From: Roseateles_B sp041906185
GTDB taxonomy: Bacteria > Pseudomonadota > Gammaproteobacteria > Burkholderiales > Burkholderiaceae_C
DNA: 64,000 bases
Assembly (NCBI GenBank): GCA_041906185.1
Contig: JAYRJQ010000021.1
Location: 1 to 64,000 of the forward strand
Direction: 5' to 3'
The translations under genes and the position numbers were made by a program. Positions 46,921 through 57,383 of this stretch are shown here, piece after piece; within the stretch, counting starts at the first letter, position 1, and each line of letters begins with the position of its first letter. The notes beneath the pieces were generated by a model. It was not told the DNA's origin, ran no database searches, and saw only the letters and a list, made by a program, of their open reading frames with translations.

Positions 46921-47015
46921 GCGGCGCTTGGGCTAGGCGCACAGCGCGCAGGAACCGGAACGTACAGGAGGTACGTGAGGATTCCGAGCACTGCGCAACG
47001 ACGCCCAAGCGTCGC
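46921..47015 (-). ncRNA. Long nested hairpin between mreB and mreC
   Basis: Outer arms GCGACGCTTGGGC (47003-47015 on the minus strand) and GCCCAAGCGCCGC (46921-46933) pair with one mismatch. Inside, GCGCAG/CTGCGC (46991-46996 with 46946-46951), CGGAA/TTCCG and ACGTAC/GTACGT around a CTCCT loop form a stacked stem with small bulges. No T-run follows, so it is not a standard terminator. It could attenuate, stabilise or be processed within the mreBCD transcript to set MreB above MreC/MreD. No reading frame is present. Confidence 0.6.
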
Positions 47016-47026
47016 GCAGTAGGCCG

Positions 47027-48070
47027 TCACTCGGAAGCGAAGATGGAGCCGAGGCGTTCCATGTGTTCCAGTGCCATCCCGCAACCCCGCACCACGCAGG
47101 TCAGCGGGTCCTCGGCCACGAGCACCGGCAGGCCGGTCTCTTCGGCCAGCAGACGGTCGAGGTCGCGCAGCAGGGCGCCACCGCCGGTCAGCATCATGCC
47201 GCGCTCGGCGATGTCGGCACCCAGCTCGGGCGGCGTCTGCTCCAGCGCGTTCTTCACGGCCGAGACGATCTGGTTCAGCGGGTCGGTCAGGGCTTCCAGG
47301 ATCTCGTTGGACGAGATGGTGAAGCTGCGCGGCACGCCCTCGCTGAGGTTGCGGCCCTTGACTTCCATCTCCTTGACCTCGGAGCCGGGGAAGGCCGAGC
47401 CGATCTGCTTCTTGATGGCTTCCGCGGTGGGCTCGCCGATCAGCATGCCGTAGTTGCGGCGGATGTAGTTGATGATGGCTTCGTCGAACTTGTCGCCGCC
47501 GACGCGGACCGAGCCCTTGTAGACCATGCCGCCCAGCGAGATCACGCCGACCTCGGTGGTACCGCCGCCGATGTCGATGACCATGGAGCCGGAGGCTTCA
47601 GAGACCGGCAGGCCGGCACCGATGGCTGCGGCCATGGGTTCTTCGATCAGCTCCACGCGCGAGGCGCCGGCGCCGAGGGCGGCGTCACGGATGGCGCGCT
47701 TTTCCACCTGGGTCGAGCCGCAGGGCACGCAGATGATGATGCAGGGCGACGGGCGCAGCAGCTTGGTGTCATGCACCATCTTGATGAACTGCTTGATCAT
47801 CTGCTCGGTGATGACGAAGTCGGCGATCACGCCGTCCTTCATCGGGCGGATGGCCTCGATGTTGCCGGGCACCTTGCCCAGCATGGCCTTGGCCTCGCGG
47901 CCGACGGCCTGGATGGTCTTCTTGCCACTGGAGCCGCCTTCGTGGCGGATGGCGACGACGGAGGGCTCATCCAGCACGATGCCCTTGCCACGCACATAGA
48001 TCAGCGTGTTGGCGGTGCCGAGGTCGATGGCCAGGTCGGTGGAGAAGTAGCGGCGCAGGGACGAAAACAT
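47027..48070 (-). CDS. mreB: Rod-shape-determining protein MreB (bacterial actin)
   Basis: 347 aa. Actin-like ATPase that positions elongation complexes. Phosphate 1 IDLGTANTLIYV, connect 1 and phosphate 2 MVIDIGGGTTEVGVISL, adenosine motif MMLTGGGALLRDLDRLL; N-terminal amphipathic start MFSSLRRYFS. First gene of the elongasome unit; divergent from gatCAB. Confidence 0.98.
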   Translation of the reverse strand: MFSSLRRYFSTDLAIDLGTANTLIYVRGKGIVLDEPSVVAIRHEGGSSGKKTIQAVGREAKAMLGKVPGNIEAIRPMKDGVIADFVITEQMIKQFIKMVHDTKLLRPSPCIIICVPCGSTQVEKRAIRDAALGAGASRVELIEEPMAAAIGAGLPVSEASGSMVIDIGGGTTEVGVISLGGMVYKGSVRVGGDKFDEAIINYIRRNYGMLIGEPTAEAIKKQIGSAFPGSEVKEMEVKGRNLSEGVPRSFTISSNEILEALTDPLNQIVSAVKNALEQTPPELGADIAERGMMLTGGGALLRDLDRLLAEETGLPVLVAEDPLTCVVRGCGMALEHMERLGSIFASE

Positions 48071-48435
48071 GGTGTGGGGCTGGGGCTTCAGGCCGGGCGG
48101 CGGCTGGGGTCACGCGGGCACGGCACTGGCAAAACTCAAGAGGGGCCTCAGGAGGGGCGGCGGGCGTCAAACGAATGCAGCCGAAGCGACGGGCGCCAGC
48201 GGCTGCACGGGGGTGTTCGCACCATGTGCAACGAGGCTGCCTGGGCCTTGGCGGCCCTGCAGCCCCGTTACCATGGAGATAAGCGGAGATAATACTCGAT
48301 CACCCCTTTGTTTAGACCCCTGACTAGCCCCTGACAGCCGCTGTTTTTGCAGTCTGTAAGCGGCAATGCATCGCGCGGGGCGCCGCTTTTTGCGGCCTGC
48401 CGCGCGAGGACCTCCAACAAACTCCGGACTCGCCC
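48071..48435. other. Divergent promoter region of mreB and gatC
   Basis: 365 bases without a gene. Rightward, TTACCA (48268-48273) and TAATAC (48290-48295) with a 16-base spacer could drive gatCAB. The ~130-base leader beyond holds GC-rich inverted repeats (GCCGC-TTTTT-GCGGC near 48382-48396; arms CGCGCGG/CCGCGCG around it). The mreB side shows no clear -10/-35 pair to my eye. Confidence 0.5.
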
Positions 48436-48731
48436 ATGGCCCTGACCCAGGATGACGTGAGCCGCATCGCCAACCTCGCCCGCCTCGAACTTTCCGAGGC
48501 GGAGCAGGGCGCCTTGCTCGGCCAGCTCAATGGCTTTTTCTCGATCGTCGAGCAGATGAGCGCGGTGGACACCAGCGGCGTCGAGCCGCTGTACACGCCG
48601 CTTTCCGCCGTGCAGGACGTCCAGTTGCGCCTGCGCGAGGACGCCGTCACCGAGAGCAACCAGCGCGAGCTGAACCAGCGCAGCGCTCCCGCCGTCGAGG
48701 ACGGCCTGTTCCTGGTCCCCAAGGTCATCGA

Positions 48732-48735
<4 letters not shown>
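48436..48735 (+). CDS. gatC: Asp-tRNA(Asn)/Glu-tRNA(Gln) amidotransferase subunit C
   Basis: 99 aa, standard length. DVSRIANLARLELSEAEQ and the C-terminal FLVPKVIE are diagnostic. Holds GatA and GatB together. Its stop overlaps the gatA start (ATGA). Confidence 0.96.
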
Positions 48736-50219
<1,484 letters not shown>

Positions 50220-50221
50220 GC

Positions 50222-51679
50222 ATGAACAAGCCCAACAGCAAGCTGGTGCGCGGCTACGAGGTGGTGATCGGCCTGGAGAACCACGTCCAGCTGTCCACCC
50301 TGTCCAAGATCTTCAGCGGCTCCTCGACCGCCTTCGGTGCCGAGGCCAACACCCAGGCCTCGCCCGTCGACCTGGCCCTGCCCGGCACCCTGCCGGTGCT
50401 GAACCGCGCCGCGGTGGACCGCGCCATCCGCTTCGGCCTGGCCGTGGGCGCCAAGGTCGCGCCGCTGTCCATCTTCGCCCGCAAGAACTACTTCTACCCG
50501 GACCTGCCCAAGGGCTACCAGATCTCGCAGTTCGAGATTCCGGTGGTGCAGGGCGGCTCGGTGGAGTTCTTCGTCGGTGACGAGAAGAAGACCGTCCAAC
50601 TGACGCGCGCCCACCTCGAGGAGGACGCCGGCAAGAGCCTGCACGAGGACTACCACGGCCAGTCGGGCATCGACCTGAACCGCGCCGGCACGCCGCTGCT
50701 GGAGATCGTCTCCGAGCCCGACATGCGCTCCGCCGCCGAGGCCTGCGAGTACGCCAAGACGCTGCACGCCCTGGTGATGTGGCTGGGCATCTGCGACGGC
50801 AACATGCAGGAAGGCTCCTTCCGCTGCGACGTCAACGTCTCGGTGCGCAAGCCCGGCGAGCCCTACGGCACGCGCCGCGAGATCAAGAACCTCAACAGCT
50901 TCCGCTTCCTCGTGGACGCGGTGAACTACGAGGTGAACTGGCAGATCGACCAGCTCGAGGACGGCCTCGCCATCCAGCAGGCCACGGTGCTCTACAACCC
51001 GGACACCGGCGAGACCCGCGCCATGCGCTCCAAGGAGGACTCGGCCGATTACCGCTACTTCCCGGACCCCGATCTGCCGCCGCTGGTGATCGCGCCCGAG
51101 TGGGTGGAGAAGGTGCGCGGCGAGATGCCCGAGCTGCCGGGCGTCATGGCCAAGCGCTTCATCGAGGCCGACGGCCTGCCCGAGTACGACGCCACGATGA
51201 TGACCCAGAGCCTGGCCACGGCCCGCTACTACGAGGCCGCCAAGGCTGCGGGCGCCGCGCCCAAGCTGGTGGCCAACTGGGTGATGGGCGAGATCAGCAA
51301 ACGCCTGAACAGCGAAGGCATCGAGATCGACGCCGCACCGGTGAAGCCGGCGCTGCTGGCGGCGCTCATCGGCCGCATCAGCGATGGCACGATCTCCAAC
51401 AACTCCGCCAAGCAGGTCTTCGACGCCCTGTGGGCCGGCGAAGGTGCGGACGTGGACGCCATCATCAGCGCCAAGGACCTGAAGCAGTCCAACGACACCG
51501 GCGAGATCGAGCGCATCCTCGATGAGGTCCTCGCCGCCAACCAGAAGTCAGTGGACGAGTTCCGCTCGGGCAAGGACAAGGCCTTCAACGCCCTCGTCGG
51601 CCAGGCCATGAAGGCGACCAAGGGCAAGGCCAACCCGGCCCTCGTCAACGAGCTGCTGAAGAAGAAGCTGGGCGGCTGA
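50222..51679 (+). CDS. gatB: Asp-tRNA(Asn)/Glu-tRNA(Gln) amidotransferase subunit B
   Basis: 485 aa. Activates misacylated tRNA and transfers the amide. GYEVVIGLENHVQL at the start (most homologues read GLE-HAQL), FCRCDVNVS-like SFRCDVNVSVRKPG, KNLNSFRF, and the C-terminal YqeY-like domain from ~330. Last gene of the unit, followed by a terminator. Confidence 0.97.
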   Translation: MNKPNSKLVRGYEVVIGLENHVQLSTLSKIFSGSSTAFGAEANTQASPVDLALPGTLPVLNRAAVDRAIRFGLAVGAKVAPLSIFARKNYFYPDLPKGYQISQFEIPVVQGGSVEFFVGDEKKTVQLTRAHLEEDAGKSLHEDYHGQSGIDLNRAGTPLLEIVSEPDMRSAAEACEYAKTLHALVMWLGICDGNMQEGSFRCDVNVSVRKPGEPYGTRREIKNLNSFRFLVDAVNYEVNWQIDQLEDGLAIQQATVLYNPDTGETRAMRSKEDSADYRYFPDPDLPPLVIAPEWVEKVRGEMPELPGVMAKRFIEADGLPEYDATMMTQSLATARYYEAAKAAGAAPKLVANWVMGEISKRLNSEGIEIDAAPVKPALLAALIGRISDGTISNNSAKQVFDALWAGEGADVDAIISAKDLKQSNDTGEIERILDEVLAANQKSVDEFRSGKDKAFNALVGQAMKATKGKANPALVNELLKKKLGG

Positions 51680-51721
51680 TGCGCCCACCCCACCGGCGGG
51701 CCGGCACCGGCCCCCATGCAA

Positions 51722-51749
51722 AAGGCCGCTGGAGACAGCGGCCTTTTTT
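51722..51749 (+). terminator. Terminator of gatCAB
   Basis: Perfect stem AAGGCCGCT/AGCGGCCTT with a GGAGAC loop, followed by TTTT, 42 bases after the gatB stop. It also faces the convergent DUF4124 gene. Confidence 0.92.
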
Positions 51750-51793
51750 CTTGCGCGCCCCCGCGGGAGGGGCCAGGCGCCGTCGCGAGGCCG

Positions 51794-52567
51794 TCAGCGG
51801 CTCGTGGCGGACGCGGGCGCCGGCGAGCTGCCGGGCTGGCCGGCGGCGGGCGATGCCACCGGGCCGTCCAGACTGCCGGGGGCCGCGCCACCCCAGAGCT
51901 TCTTCAGGCGCACCAGCTCGACGTCGAAGAGCTTGTTCACCCGCACGAGTTCGGCCTTCTGGTTCTCGATCAGCACGCGCTGCGCCTCGGCCGAGGCATC
52001 GTTGGCGTCCAGTTGCTGCTTGAGCTTGGGCGGCAGGGTCTTGCCCCGGTAGAACTCGGCCTCGTCCTGCAGCGGCTTGCGCTCGACGGCCAGCTCCTTG
52101 ATGCGCCGCTCCGAGACCTGCATGGCCTTGTTGATGTCGTCCAGCGCCGCCTCGCGGCCTTCGCGGTGGGCCGCCTCGTTGCGGTAGCGGATCAGCAGGT
52201 TGCGGTCCCGGCGCACGGCGTCCTGCTGCGCGGCGCGGTCGGCCGCGATCTTGCGGTCCTTCTGCTCCTGCAGCACCTTCTCCTCGAGCGACATCGACGG
52301 CGGCAGCAGTGACTTCACCGAGCCGTCCGGGTTGTGCAACTTCTGCTCGCGGGTGGCGCACTCGGCGATGGGGCGGTCGGAGGTCAGCCGGCGGCCATCC
52401 GGGGCCACGCAGCTGTAGATGGCCTTGCTCTGGGCCTGGGCAAGACCTGCCCCCAGGAGACCCAGCGCGATGCCCAGCAGAGCGCCCAGCACCCGGCCTG
52501 TCACCGGCGGCGACAGGCGCTCAAAGGGCTTCGACCTCAACGACATGGGGCAGCGCAGAGAGAGCAT
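51794..52567 (-). CDS. DUF4124-type exported coiled-coil protein
   Basis: 257 aa if started at the ATG overlapping the pyrE stop (TGATG); ATG at 52546 is an alternative. Signal peptide (GALLGIALGLLGAGLAQA), then a DUF4124-like segment SKAIYSCVAPDGRRLTSDRPI with Cys pair, and a long charged alpha-helical region (~75-215) predicted to form coiled coil; Pro/Ala/Ser-rich end. Function unknown; probably periplasmic. Translational coupling to pyrE may be incidental. Confidence 0.75.
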   Translation of the reverse strand: MLSLRCPMSLRSKPFERLSPPVTGRVLGALLGIALGLLGAGLAQAQSKAIYSCVAPDGRRLTSDRPIAECATREQKLHNPDGSVKSLLPPSMSLEEKVLQEQKDRKIAADRAAQQDAVRRDRNLLIRYRNEAAHREGREAALDDINKAMQVSERRIKELAVERKPLQDEAEFYRGKTLPPKLKQQLDANDASAEAQRVLIENQKAELVRVNKLFDVELVRLKKLWGGAAPGSLDGPVASPAAGQPGSSPAPASATSR

Positions 52568-53238
52568 CAGACTCCGTAGCGATCTCGGTAGGCCTGGACG
52601 GCTGCAGCGTGGGCAGCGATGTCCGCCGAGCTGTTGTGGTGCAGATACTGCAGCAAGTCGGACAGGCCGGCAATGGCTACGACGGGCAAGTGCAGCTGCC
52701 GGTTGACATACTGGACCGCGGACCAGGGTTGCTCGACGCCGTTCTCGGCGGCCTTCTCCTGGCGGTCCAGGGCGATGGAGACGCCGCAGGGCGTGGCGCC
52801 GGCGGCCTGGATCATGGCGATGGACTCGCGCACGGAGGTGCCGGCCGAGATGACGTCGTCGATGATCAGCACGCGGCCCTGCACGGGCGCGCCGACGAGC
52901 GTGCCACCCTCGCCGTGGTCCTTGGCTTCCTTGCGGTTGTAGGCGAAGGGCTTGTTGTGGCCCAGGCGCGCCAGCTCCATGGAAACGGCGGCGGCCAGGG
53001 TGATGCCCTTGTAGGCCGGGCCGAAGATCATGTCGAACTCGACGCCCGAGGACAGCAGCGTCTTGGCATAGAACTCGGCCAGGCGGACCAGCCGGGCGCC
53101 GTCGTTGAAAAGCCCCGCGTTGAAGAAGTAGGGGCTCAGCCGGCCGGCCTTGGTCTTGAACTCGCCGAAGCGCAGCACGCCCGCCTCCACGGCGAAGGCG
53201 ACGAATTCCTGGGCAAGGGGCGTGGACGGGGTGGTCAT
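52567..53238 (-). CDS. pyrE: Orotate phosphoribosyltransferase
   Basis: 223 aa. Makes orotidine 5'-phosphate from orotate and PRPP in pyrimidine synthesis. PRPP-binding motif VLIIDDVISAGTSVRES, N-terminal FGEFKTKAGRLSPYFFNAG and the catalytic-loop FAYNRKEAKDHGEGG. An upstream in-frame ATG (53319) would add residues not seen in the family, so the start at 53238 is preferred. Confidence 0.97.
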   Translation of the reverse strand: MTTPSTPLAQEFVAFAVEAGVLRFGEFKTKAGRLSPYFFNAGLFNDGARLVRLAEFYAKTLLSSGVEFDMIFGPAYKGITLAAAVSMELARLGHNKPFAYNRKEAKDHGEGGTLVGAPVQGRVLIIDDVISAGTSVRESIAMIQAAGATPCGVSIALDRQEKAAENGVEQPWSAVQYVNRQLHLPVVAIAGLSDLLQYLHHNSSADIAAHAAAVQAYRDRYGV

Positions 53239-53290
53239 GACGAGGTCGGGCGGTCTGAAGGTGGCCCGCATTGTATTGAGCCCAACGCAG

Positions 53291-53336
53291 AAGGCCCGGC
53301 TCCCCGCCCCGTGAAACAAGGGGGGAGCCGGGCCTT
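53291..53336. terminator. Long hairpin between the TonB receptor and pyrE
   Basis: Perfect 15-bp arms AAGGCCCGGCTCCCC / GGGGAGCCGGGCCTT with a 16-base loop. The T-run is short on both strands (TTTT rightward; none leftward), so it may end the receptor transcript imperfectly or work as a bidirectional stabiliser. Confidence 0.65.
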
Positions 53337-53382
53337 TTCACGCCCCGGAACGGGTGGTGGCGGGGCGGGGATCAGTGCCGCG

Positions 53383-55641
53383 TCAGAACAGGGCCTTGAA
53401 CTGCACGCCGTAGGTGCGGGGGTCGTTGATGAAGCCGGTCATGTTGTCGAAGTCGATGGCGCCGTTCACCACCACCTTGTTGCTCAGGTTGCGCACAAAG
53501 CCGGCGACCTCGTACTTCCCGTCACCCCACACGTAACCGGCGCGCAGGCCGCCTTCCAGCAAGGCCTTGCCCGTGAACTCCTTGGCCTCGTACAGGAAGA
53601 AGTTGACCTTGGACCGGTAGGCCCAGTCGGTGTAGACGAAGAACTCATTGCCATCGGCCGTCGGGATCGAGTAGCGGGCGGTCAGGTTGGCGATCCACTT
53701 GGGCGCGTTGGGCAGCGGATTGTTGTAGAGGCTGTAGCGGCCGCTGGCGTCCGGCGTGCCCACCATCACAGGGTTGCTGCCCGGACGGGTGGCAAAGAGC
53801 GTGGGATCCTTGATCTTGGTGTCGTTGTAGCTGAGGCCCATCGTGAGCATCAGGCGATCGACCGGGATGAGGTCCAGATTGAGTTCGAAGCCCTGGCCCT
53901 GGCCCTTGCTGGCGTTGAGCAGCGTATTGAAGTTGCCGGAGCCCCCCACCGCCGTCAGCTGCTGGTCCTTGACGGTATAGGCAAAGACATTGGCCGACAG
54001 CCGGGCGCGGCGGTCCCAGAACTCGCTCTTCACCCCCGTCTCATAGGAGGTCACGGTTTCCGGGCGAGCCTTGCTTTGCGTCCCGAAGCCGCTGGCCGGG
54101 TAGATGGAGGCGGCTCGGAAGCCGGTGGCGACGCGCGCATACAGATTGGTCTGCTTGTCCAGCGCATAGGTGCCGGAAGCATCCCAGCTGACCTTGTGGT
54201 CGTCCGTGCTGGCGCTCGTGCCAGCGCCGTCGTTGACCTTCCCGACGGTGTTGAGATCCTTCTTGTCCTGGGTATAGCGCAGGCCGCCCCGGAGCTTCAG
54301 CGAAGGGCTCACTTCATAGTTGACCGAGCCGAACAAGGCCCACGCCTTGTTGGTCTGGCGCGTGTCAACGATGCTGTCTGCGGGGTTCACCGTGTAGTCC
54401 ACGCTGCGCATCGTGTACTTCTCGTCAAACAGATAGATGCCGCCTTGCCAGCGCAGCGGACCTGCCGACTGAGACTCGAGGCGGAGCTCCTGCGTCAGCT
54501 GACGGTGGCCCATCAGGGCGTCGGACGTGTCCATCTGCCAGGTGGCTTCCCCCTGCGTCGGGTAGGGCGCCGTCTTGGGATCGCCGGAGAAGGGGTTGTG
54601 GTAGCGGTAGCCACCATCCACGTCGCCGCGGCTGAAGGGCTGGACCGTCTCGATGGCGCTGATGGAGTGCAGCGTGACGCCGTCCAGGGCCCATTTCAGG
54701 CGCAAGCTTGCACCGGTGCTGTGAAGGCGCTGCTCATTGGTACCGTCGATGACCGTCTTGGCAGGGTCGAAACCATCGACCAGATCGTTGCTCCCCGGCT
54801 TGATGATGGAAGCACGGAAGAGTCGCGGACTGCCCTTGAGCTCGCGGTTGTGCAGGTTGACCAGGGCGCTGAAGGCCTGGTTGGGCTCATAGAGTGCCTG
54901 GATGCGCACGGCGCGGTCGTCGTAGCCCTCCGTCGACGAGGTCTTGGCATTGGGCAGATCGTTCTTGACCCAGTTGCCGCGATGCTGGTTCTGCGCAGAG
55001 ACGCGCACCGCCCAGTCGCCGCCAACAGGCAGATTGGCGGCGCCTTCCAGGTTCACCATGCCCTGACTTCCAACAGAGGCGTTGAAGTAGGCGTCCTGGC
55101 GCTTGGACGGCTTGACCGACTCGAACTTCACCACGCCGGCCGGCGTGTTGCGGCCGAACAGCGTGCCTTGAGGGCCGGCCAGCACTTCGACATTCTTCAC
55201 GTCGAAAGCCGGGAATCCCTTGAGGATGGGGTTCTCCTGCACCACGTCGTCATAGATCAGGGAGACCGGCTGCGAGGCGTTGAGCCGGAAGTCCGTGTTG
55301 CCGTAGCCTCGCAGGTAGAAGCGAGGGAAGGCCCGGCCGAACGATGACTCGATGTTCAGGCTGGGCACCCGGCCGGACAGGGCGCGGATGTCCTGGCCGC
55401 TCGAGTTGATGACGTCCAGCTTCTCGCCGCTGATGGCCGACACCGCGTTGGGCACATCCTTGATGTTCTCCACCCGGCGCTCTGCGGTGATGACCACGGC
55501 CTCCAGCTGGTTCGCAGGGGCGCGGGCGGTCTCGGACTTGGGTGCTTCCTGCGCCTGTACGGCGGAGCCGGCGAGCGCCTGAAGAGCCAGGCTCACGGCC
55601 AGCGCCAGGGGCGCGTGTTGAATGAAGGGCTTGGGGTGCAT
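53383..55641 (-). CDS. TonB-dependent receptor with LacI-type operator upstream
   Basis: 752 aa. Signal peptide (cleavage after SAVQA), TonB-box-like segment LEAVVITAERR, plug (~50-170, KDVPNAVSAISGEKLDVIN...GPQGTLFGRNTPAGVV in outline) and a barrel ending in VQFKALF. The plug signature belongs to the large receptor group annotated as iron-complex receptors, many of which actually carry sugars or other nutrients. An 18-bp palindrome of LacI-family type lies ~97 bases upstream, and no Fur box was found, so carbohydrate uptake is suggested. It is a single-gene unit with no transporter beside it. Confidence 0.88.
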   Translation of the reverse strand: MHPKPFIQHAPLALAVSLALQALAGSAVQAQEAPKSETARAPANQLEAVVITAERRVENIKDVPNAVSAISGEKLDVINSSGQDIRALSGRVPSLNIESSFGRAFPRFYLRGYGNTDFRLNASQPVSLIYDDVVQENPILKGFPAFDVKNVEVLAGPQGTLFGRNTPAGVVKFESVKPSKRQDAYFNASVGSQGMVNLEGAANLPVGGDWAVRVSAQNQHRGNWVKNDLPNAKTSSTEGYDDRAVRIQALYEPNQAFSALVNLHNRELKGSPRLFRASIIKPGSNDLVDGFDPAKTVIDGTNEQRLHSTGASLRLKWALDGVTLHSISAIETVQPFSRGDVDGGYRYHNPFSGDPKTAPYPTQGEATWQMDTSDALMGHRQLTQELRLESQSAGPLRWQGGIYLFDEKYTMRSVDYTVNPADSIVDTRQTNKAWALFGSVNYEVSPSLKLRGGLRYTQDKKDLNTVGKVNDGAGTSASTDDHKVSWDASGTYALDKQTNLYARVATGFRAASIYPASGFGTQSKARPETVTSYETGVKSEFWDRRARLSANVFAYTVKDQQLTAVGGSGNFNTLLNASKGQGQGFELNLDLIPVDRLMLTMGLSYNDTKIKDPTLFATRPGSNPVMVGTPDASGRYSLYNNPLPNAPKWIANLTARYSIPTADGNEFFVYTDWAYRSKVNFFLYEAKEFTGKALLEGGLRAGYVWGDGKYEVAGFVRNLSNKVVVNGAIDFDNMTGFINDPRTYGVQFKALF

Positions 55642-55737
55642 CGCGTGACTCCTGGAATGAGGCTGTCCTGTGGCGTGCTTGACGACGGGGACGGTCCCCC
55701 AACAAGCCCACAGCCGGACGGCAAGATCAAGTTTGAA

Positions 55738-55755
55738 TCGGCAAACGTTTGCCGA
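55738..55755. promoter_or_regulatory. LacI/GalR-family operator
   Basis: TCGGCAAACGTTTGCCGA is a perfect 18-bp palindrome with the central CG and half-site pattern GGCAAACG/CGTTTGCC typical of LacI-family operators. It lies between the receptor (start 55641, leftward) and xth (start 55914, rightward). The repressor gene is not in the window. Confidence 0.78.
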
Positions 55756-55913
55756 CTGGCCCCCGGGAATCTACCAAGTCTGTGACTTCGTCGTCACCTT
55801 TCCGGCCTTCCCGCCCCAGCTCGGTGCACCGCTGTTGCGGACCGGCATCAGACCAGTTCATCACCGCCTCGCTGCGATACTCGCGCTCATTCGACCCTCC
55901 GCGAGGACTCACC

Positions 55914-56708
55914 GTGCGCTTCATTACCGCCAATCTGAATGGCATCCGCTCCGCCGCCACCAAGGGCTTCTTCGACTGGCTGCCCCAGCAGCAGGCCGAT
56001 GCCGTGGGCGTGCAGGAGGTGAAGGCCCAGCACGAGCACGTCGACCAGGTCTTCTGCAGCCCGGCCGGCCTCAAGGGCCACTTCCACTATGCGCAGAAGA
56101 AGGGCTACTCCGGCGTGGGCCTCTACACGCGGGACACGCCCAGCGACATCCTCACCGGCATCGGCGTGCCCGAGTTCGACGACGAGGGCCGCTACATCGA
56201 GAAGCGCTTCGACAAGCCCGGCCGCAAGCTGAGCCTGATCAGCTGCTACTTCCCGAGCGGCTCCAGCGGCGAGGACCGCCAGCAGGCGAAGTTCCGCTTC
56301 CTGGCGGCCATCTACCCGCACCTGATGGCGCTGAAGGCCGAGCGCGAGTTCATCCTCGTGGGCGACATCAACATCGCCCACAAGGAAGCCGACCTCAAGA
56401 ACTGGAAGGGCAACGTCAAGAACAGCGGCTTCCTGCCCGAGGAGCGCGCCTGGGTCACGCAGCTCATCGACCCGGCCCAGGGCGGCCTGGTGGATGTCTA
56501 CCGCCAGCTGCAGCCCGACACCACCGACGCCTGCTACACGTGGTGGAGCAACCGCGGCCAGGCCTACGCCAAGAACGTGGGCTGGCGCCTGGACTACCAC
56601 TTCGCCACGCCCAAGCTGGCGGCGCTTGCCCAGCGCGAGTCGATCTACAAGGACCAGAAGTTCAGCGACCACGCGCCGCTGACGATCGACTACGACTTCA
56701 AGCTATGA
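55914..56708 (+). CDS. xth: Exodeoxyribonuclease III
   Basis: 264 aa from GTG (VRFITANLNGIRSA); upstream extension to 55749 has no family similarity. AP endonuclease/3'-exonuclease of base-excision repair. Catalytic blocks: NLNGIRSA, Glu in GVQEVKAQ, SLISCYFPSG, GDINIAH, WRLDYHFAT and SDHAPLTIDY. Divergent from the TonB receptor. Confidence 0.95.
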   Translation: MRFITANLNGIRSAATKGFFDWLPQQQADAVGVQEVKAQHEHVDQVFCSPAGLKGHFHYAQKKGYSGVGLYTRDTPSDILTGIGVPEFDDEGRYIEKRFDKPGRKLSLISCYFPSGSSGEDRQQAKFRFLAAIYPHLMALKAEREFILVGDINIAHKEADLKNWKGNVKNSGFLPEERAWVTQLIDPAQGGLVDVYRQLQPDTTDACYTWWSNRGQAYAKNVGWRLDYHFATPKLAALAQRESIYKDQKFSDHAPLTIDYDFKL

Positions 56709-56743
56709 AGGCCTGAGCCAGACGCTGCACCGCCGCGGTCCCG

Positions 56744-57376
56744 TCACTTGCACACGACGTGGGGCGTCCGGATGACGTCCCGGCGGGTGGCGATGTTCCG
56801 GCAGTTGATCGGCCCGTAGGTGTTGTAGTCGCAGACGTTCTCCATGAAGGGCCGCTCTTCCTCGGTATAGGTCACCCAGCAGCGCCGGTCCTTGGCAGGC
56901 CCGGGCTTGGGGTCGTCACGAGGCACGGTGGCCGCAGGCGCCGGCATCGCGACGTTCGCGCACACATGGTCGGCAAGGGCTCGCCGGGAAGGCGTCGAGA
57001 AGGCCTGCCAGCCCCCCGTGTAGTCAGGCACCACCTTCACCTCCTGCCGCCCGGCTTCGTCACCGTAGGCGGCATAGGCTCGGCGGCGCCAGAGCTTGTC
57101 CGGGCAGTTCACATCCAGCATGGACACCAGGAGGAGGTAGCGCTCCCCGGTCGCCGCCTCCTGCTCGTGACGGAAGCGTTCCGTGACCTTCAGGCCGTAG
57201 ATGATCCCTCGGCTCGGTGGCGCCCCCGCTTCCACGATGGCGAGGCGGACCTCCTCATCCTCGAAACTCTTGGGAGGCACGCCGGCTGCGCCCGCCCCCT
57301 GGAGCAGGAGCGCCAGCGAAACCATGGCGAGCGGGCACAAACGGCATCGGGGGAAGCGCGGGCGGATGATGCGCAT
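56744..57376 (-). CDS. Secreted protein of unknown function, Cys-rich
   Basis: 210 aa. Signal peptide (SLALLLQGAGAAG), then a beta-rich mature part with six or so Cys, several near the C-terminus (RRCWVTYTEEE, NVCDYN, INCRNI, HVVCK), implying disulfides in the periplasm. No family recognised. It follows the lipoprotein gene by 7 bases, so the two are probably co-transcribed. Codon use looks native. Confidence 0.6.
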   Translation of the reverse strand: MRIIRPRFPRCRLCPLAMVSLALLLQGAGAAGVPPKSFEDEEVRLAIVEAGAPPSRGIIYGLKVTERFRHEQEAATGERYLLLVSMLDVNCPDKLWRRRAYAAYGDEAGRQEVKVVPDYTGGWQAFSTPSRRALADHVCANVAMPAPAATVPRDDPKPGPAKDRRCWVTYTEEERPFMENVCDYNTYGPINCRNIATRRDVIRTPHVVCK

Positions 57377-57383
57377 GGCCCGC

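Noticed and set aside
52309..55347. 1012-codon open frame on the plus strand opposite the second TonB receptor and pyrE
   Set aside because: Same reason: it is antisense to two well-supported genes and lacks domain features.
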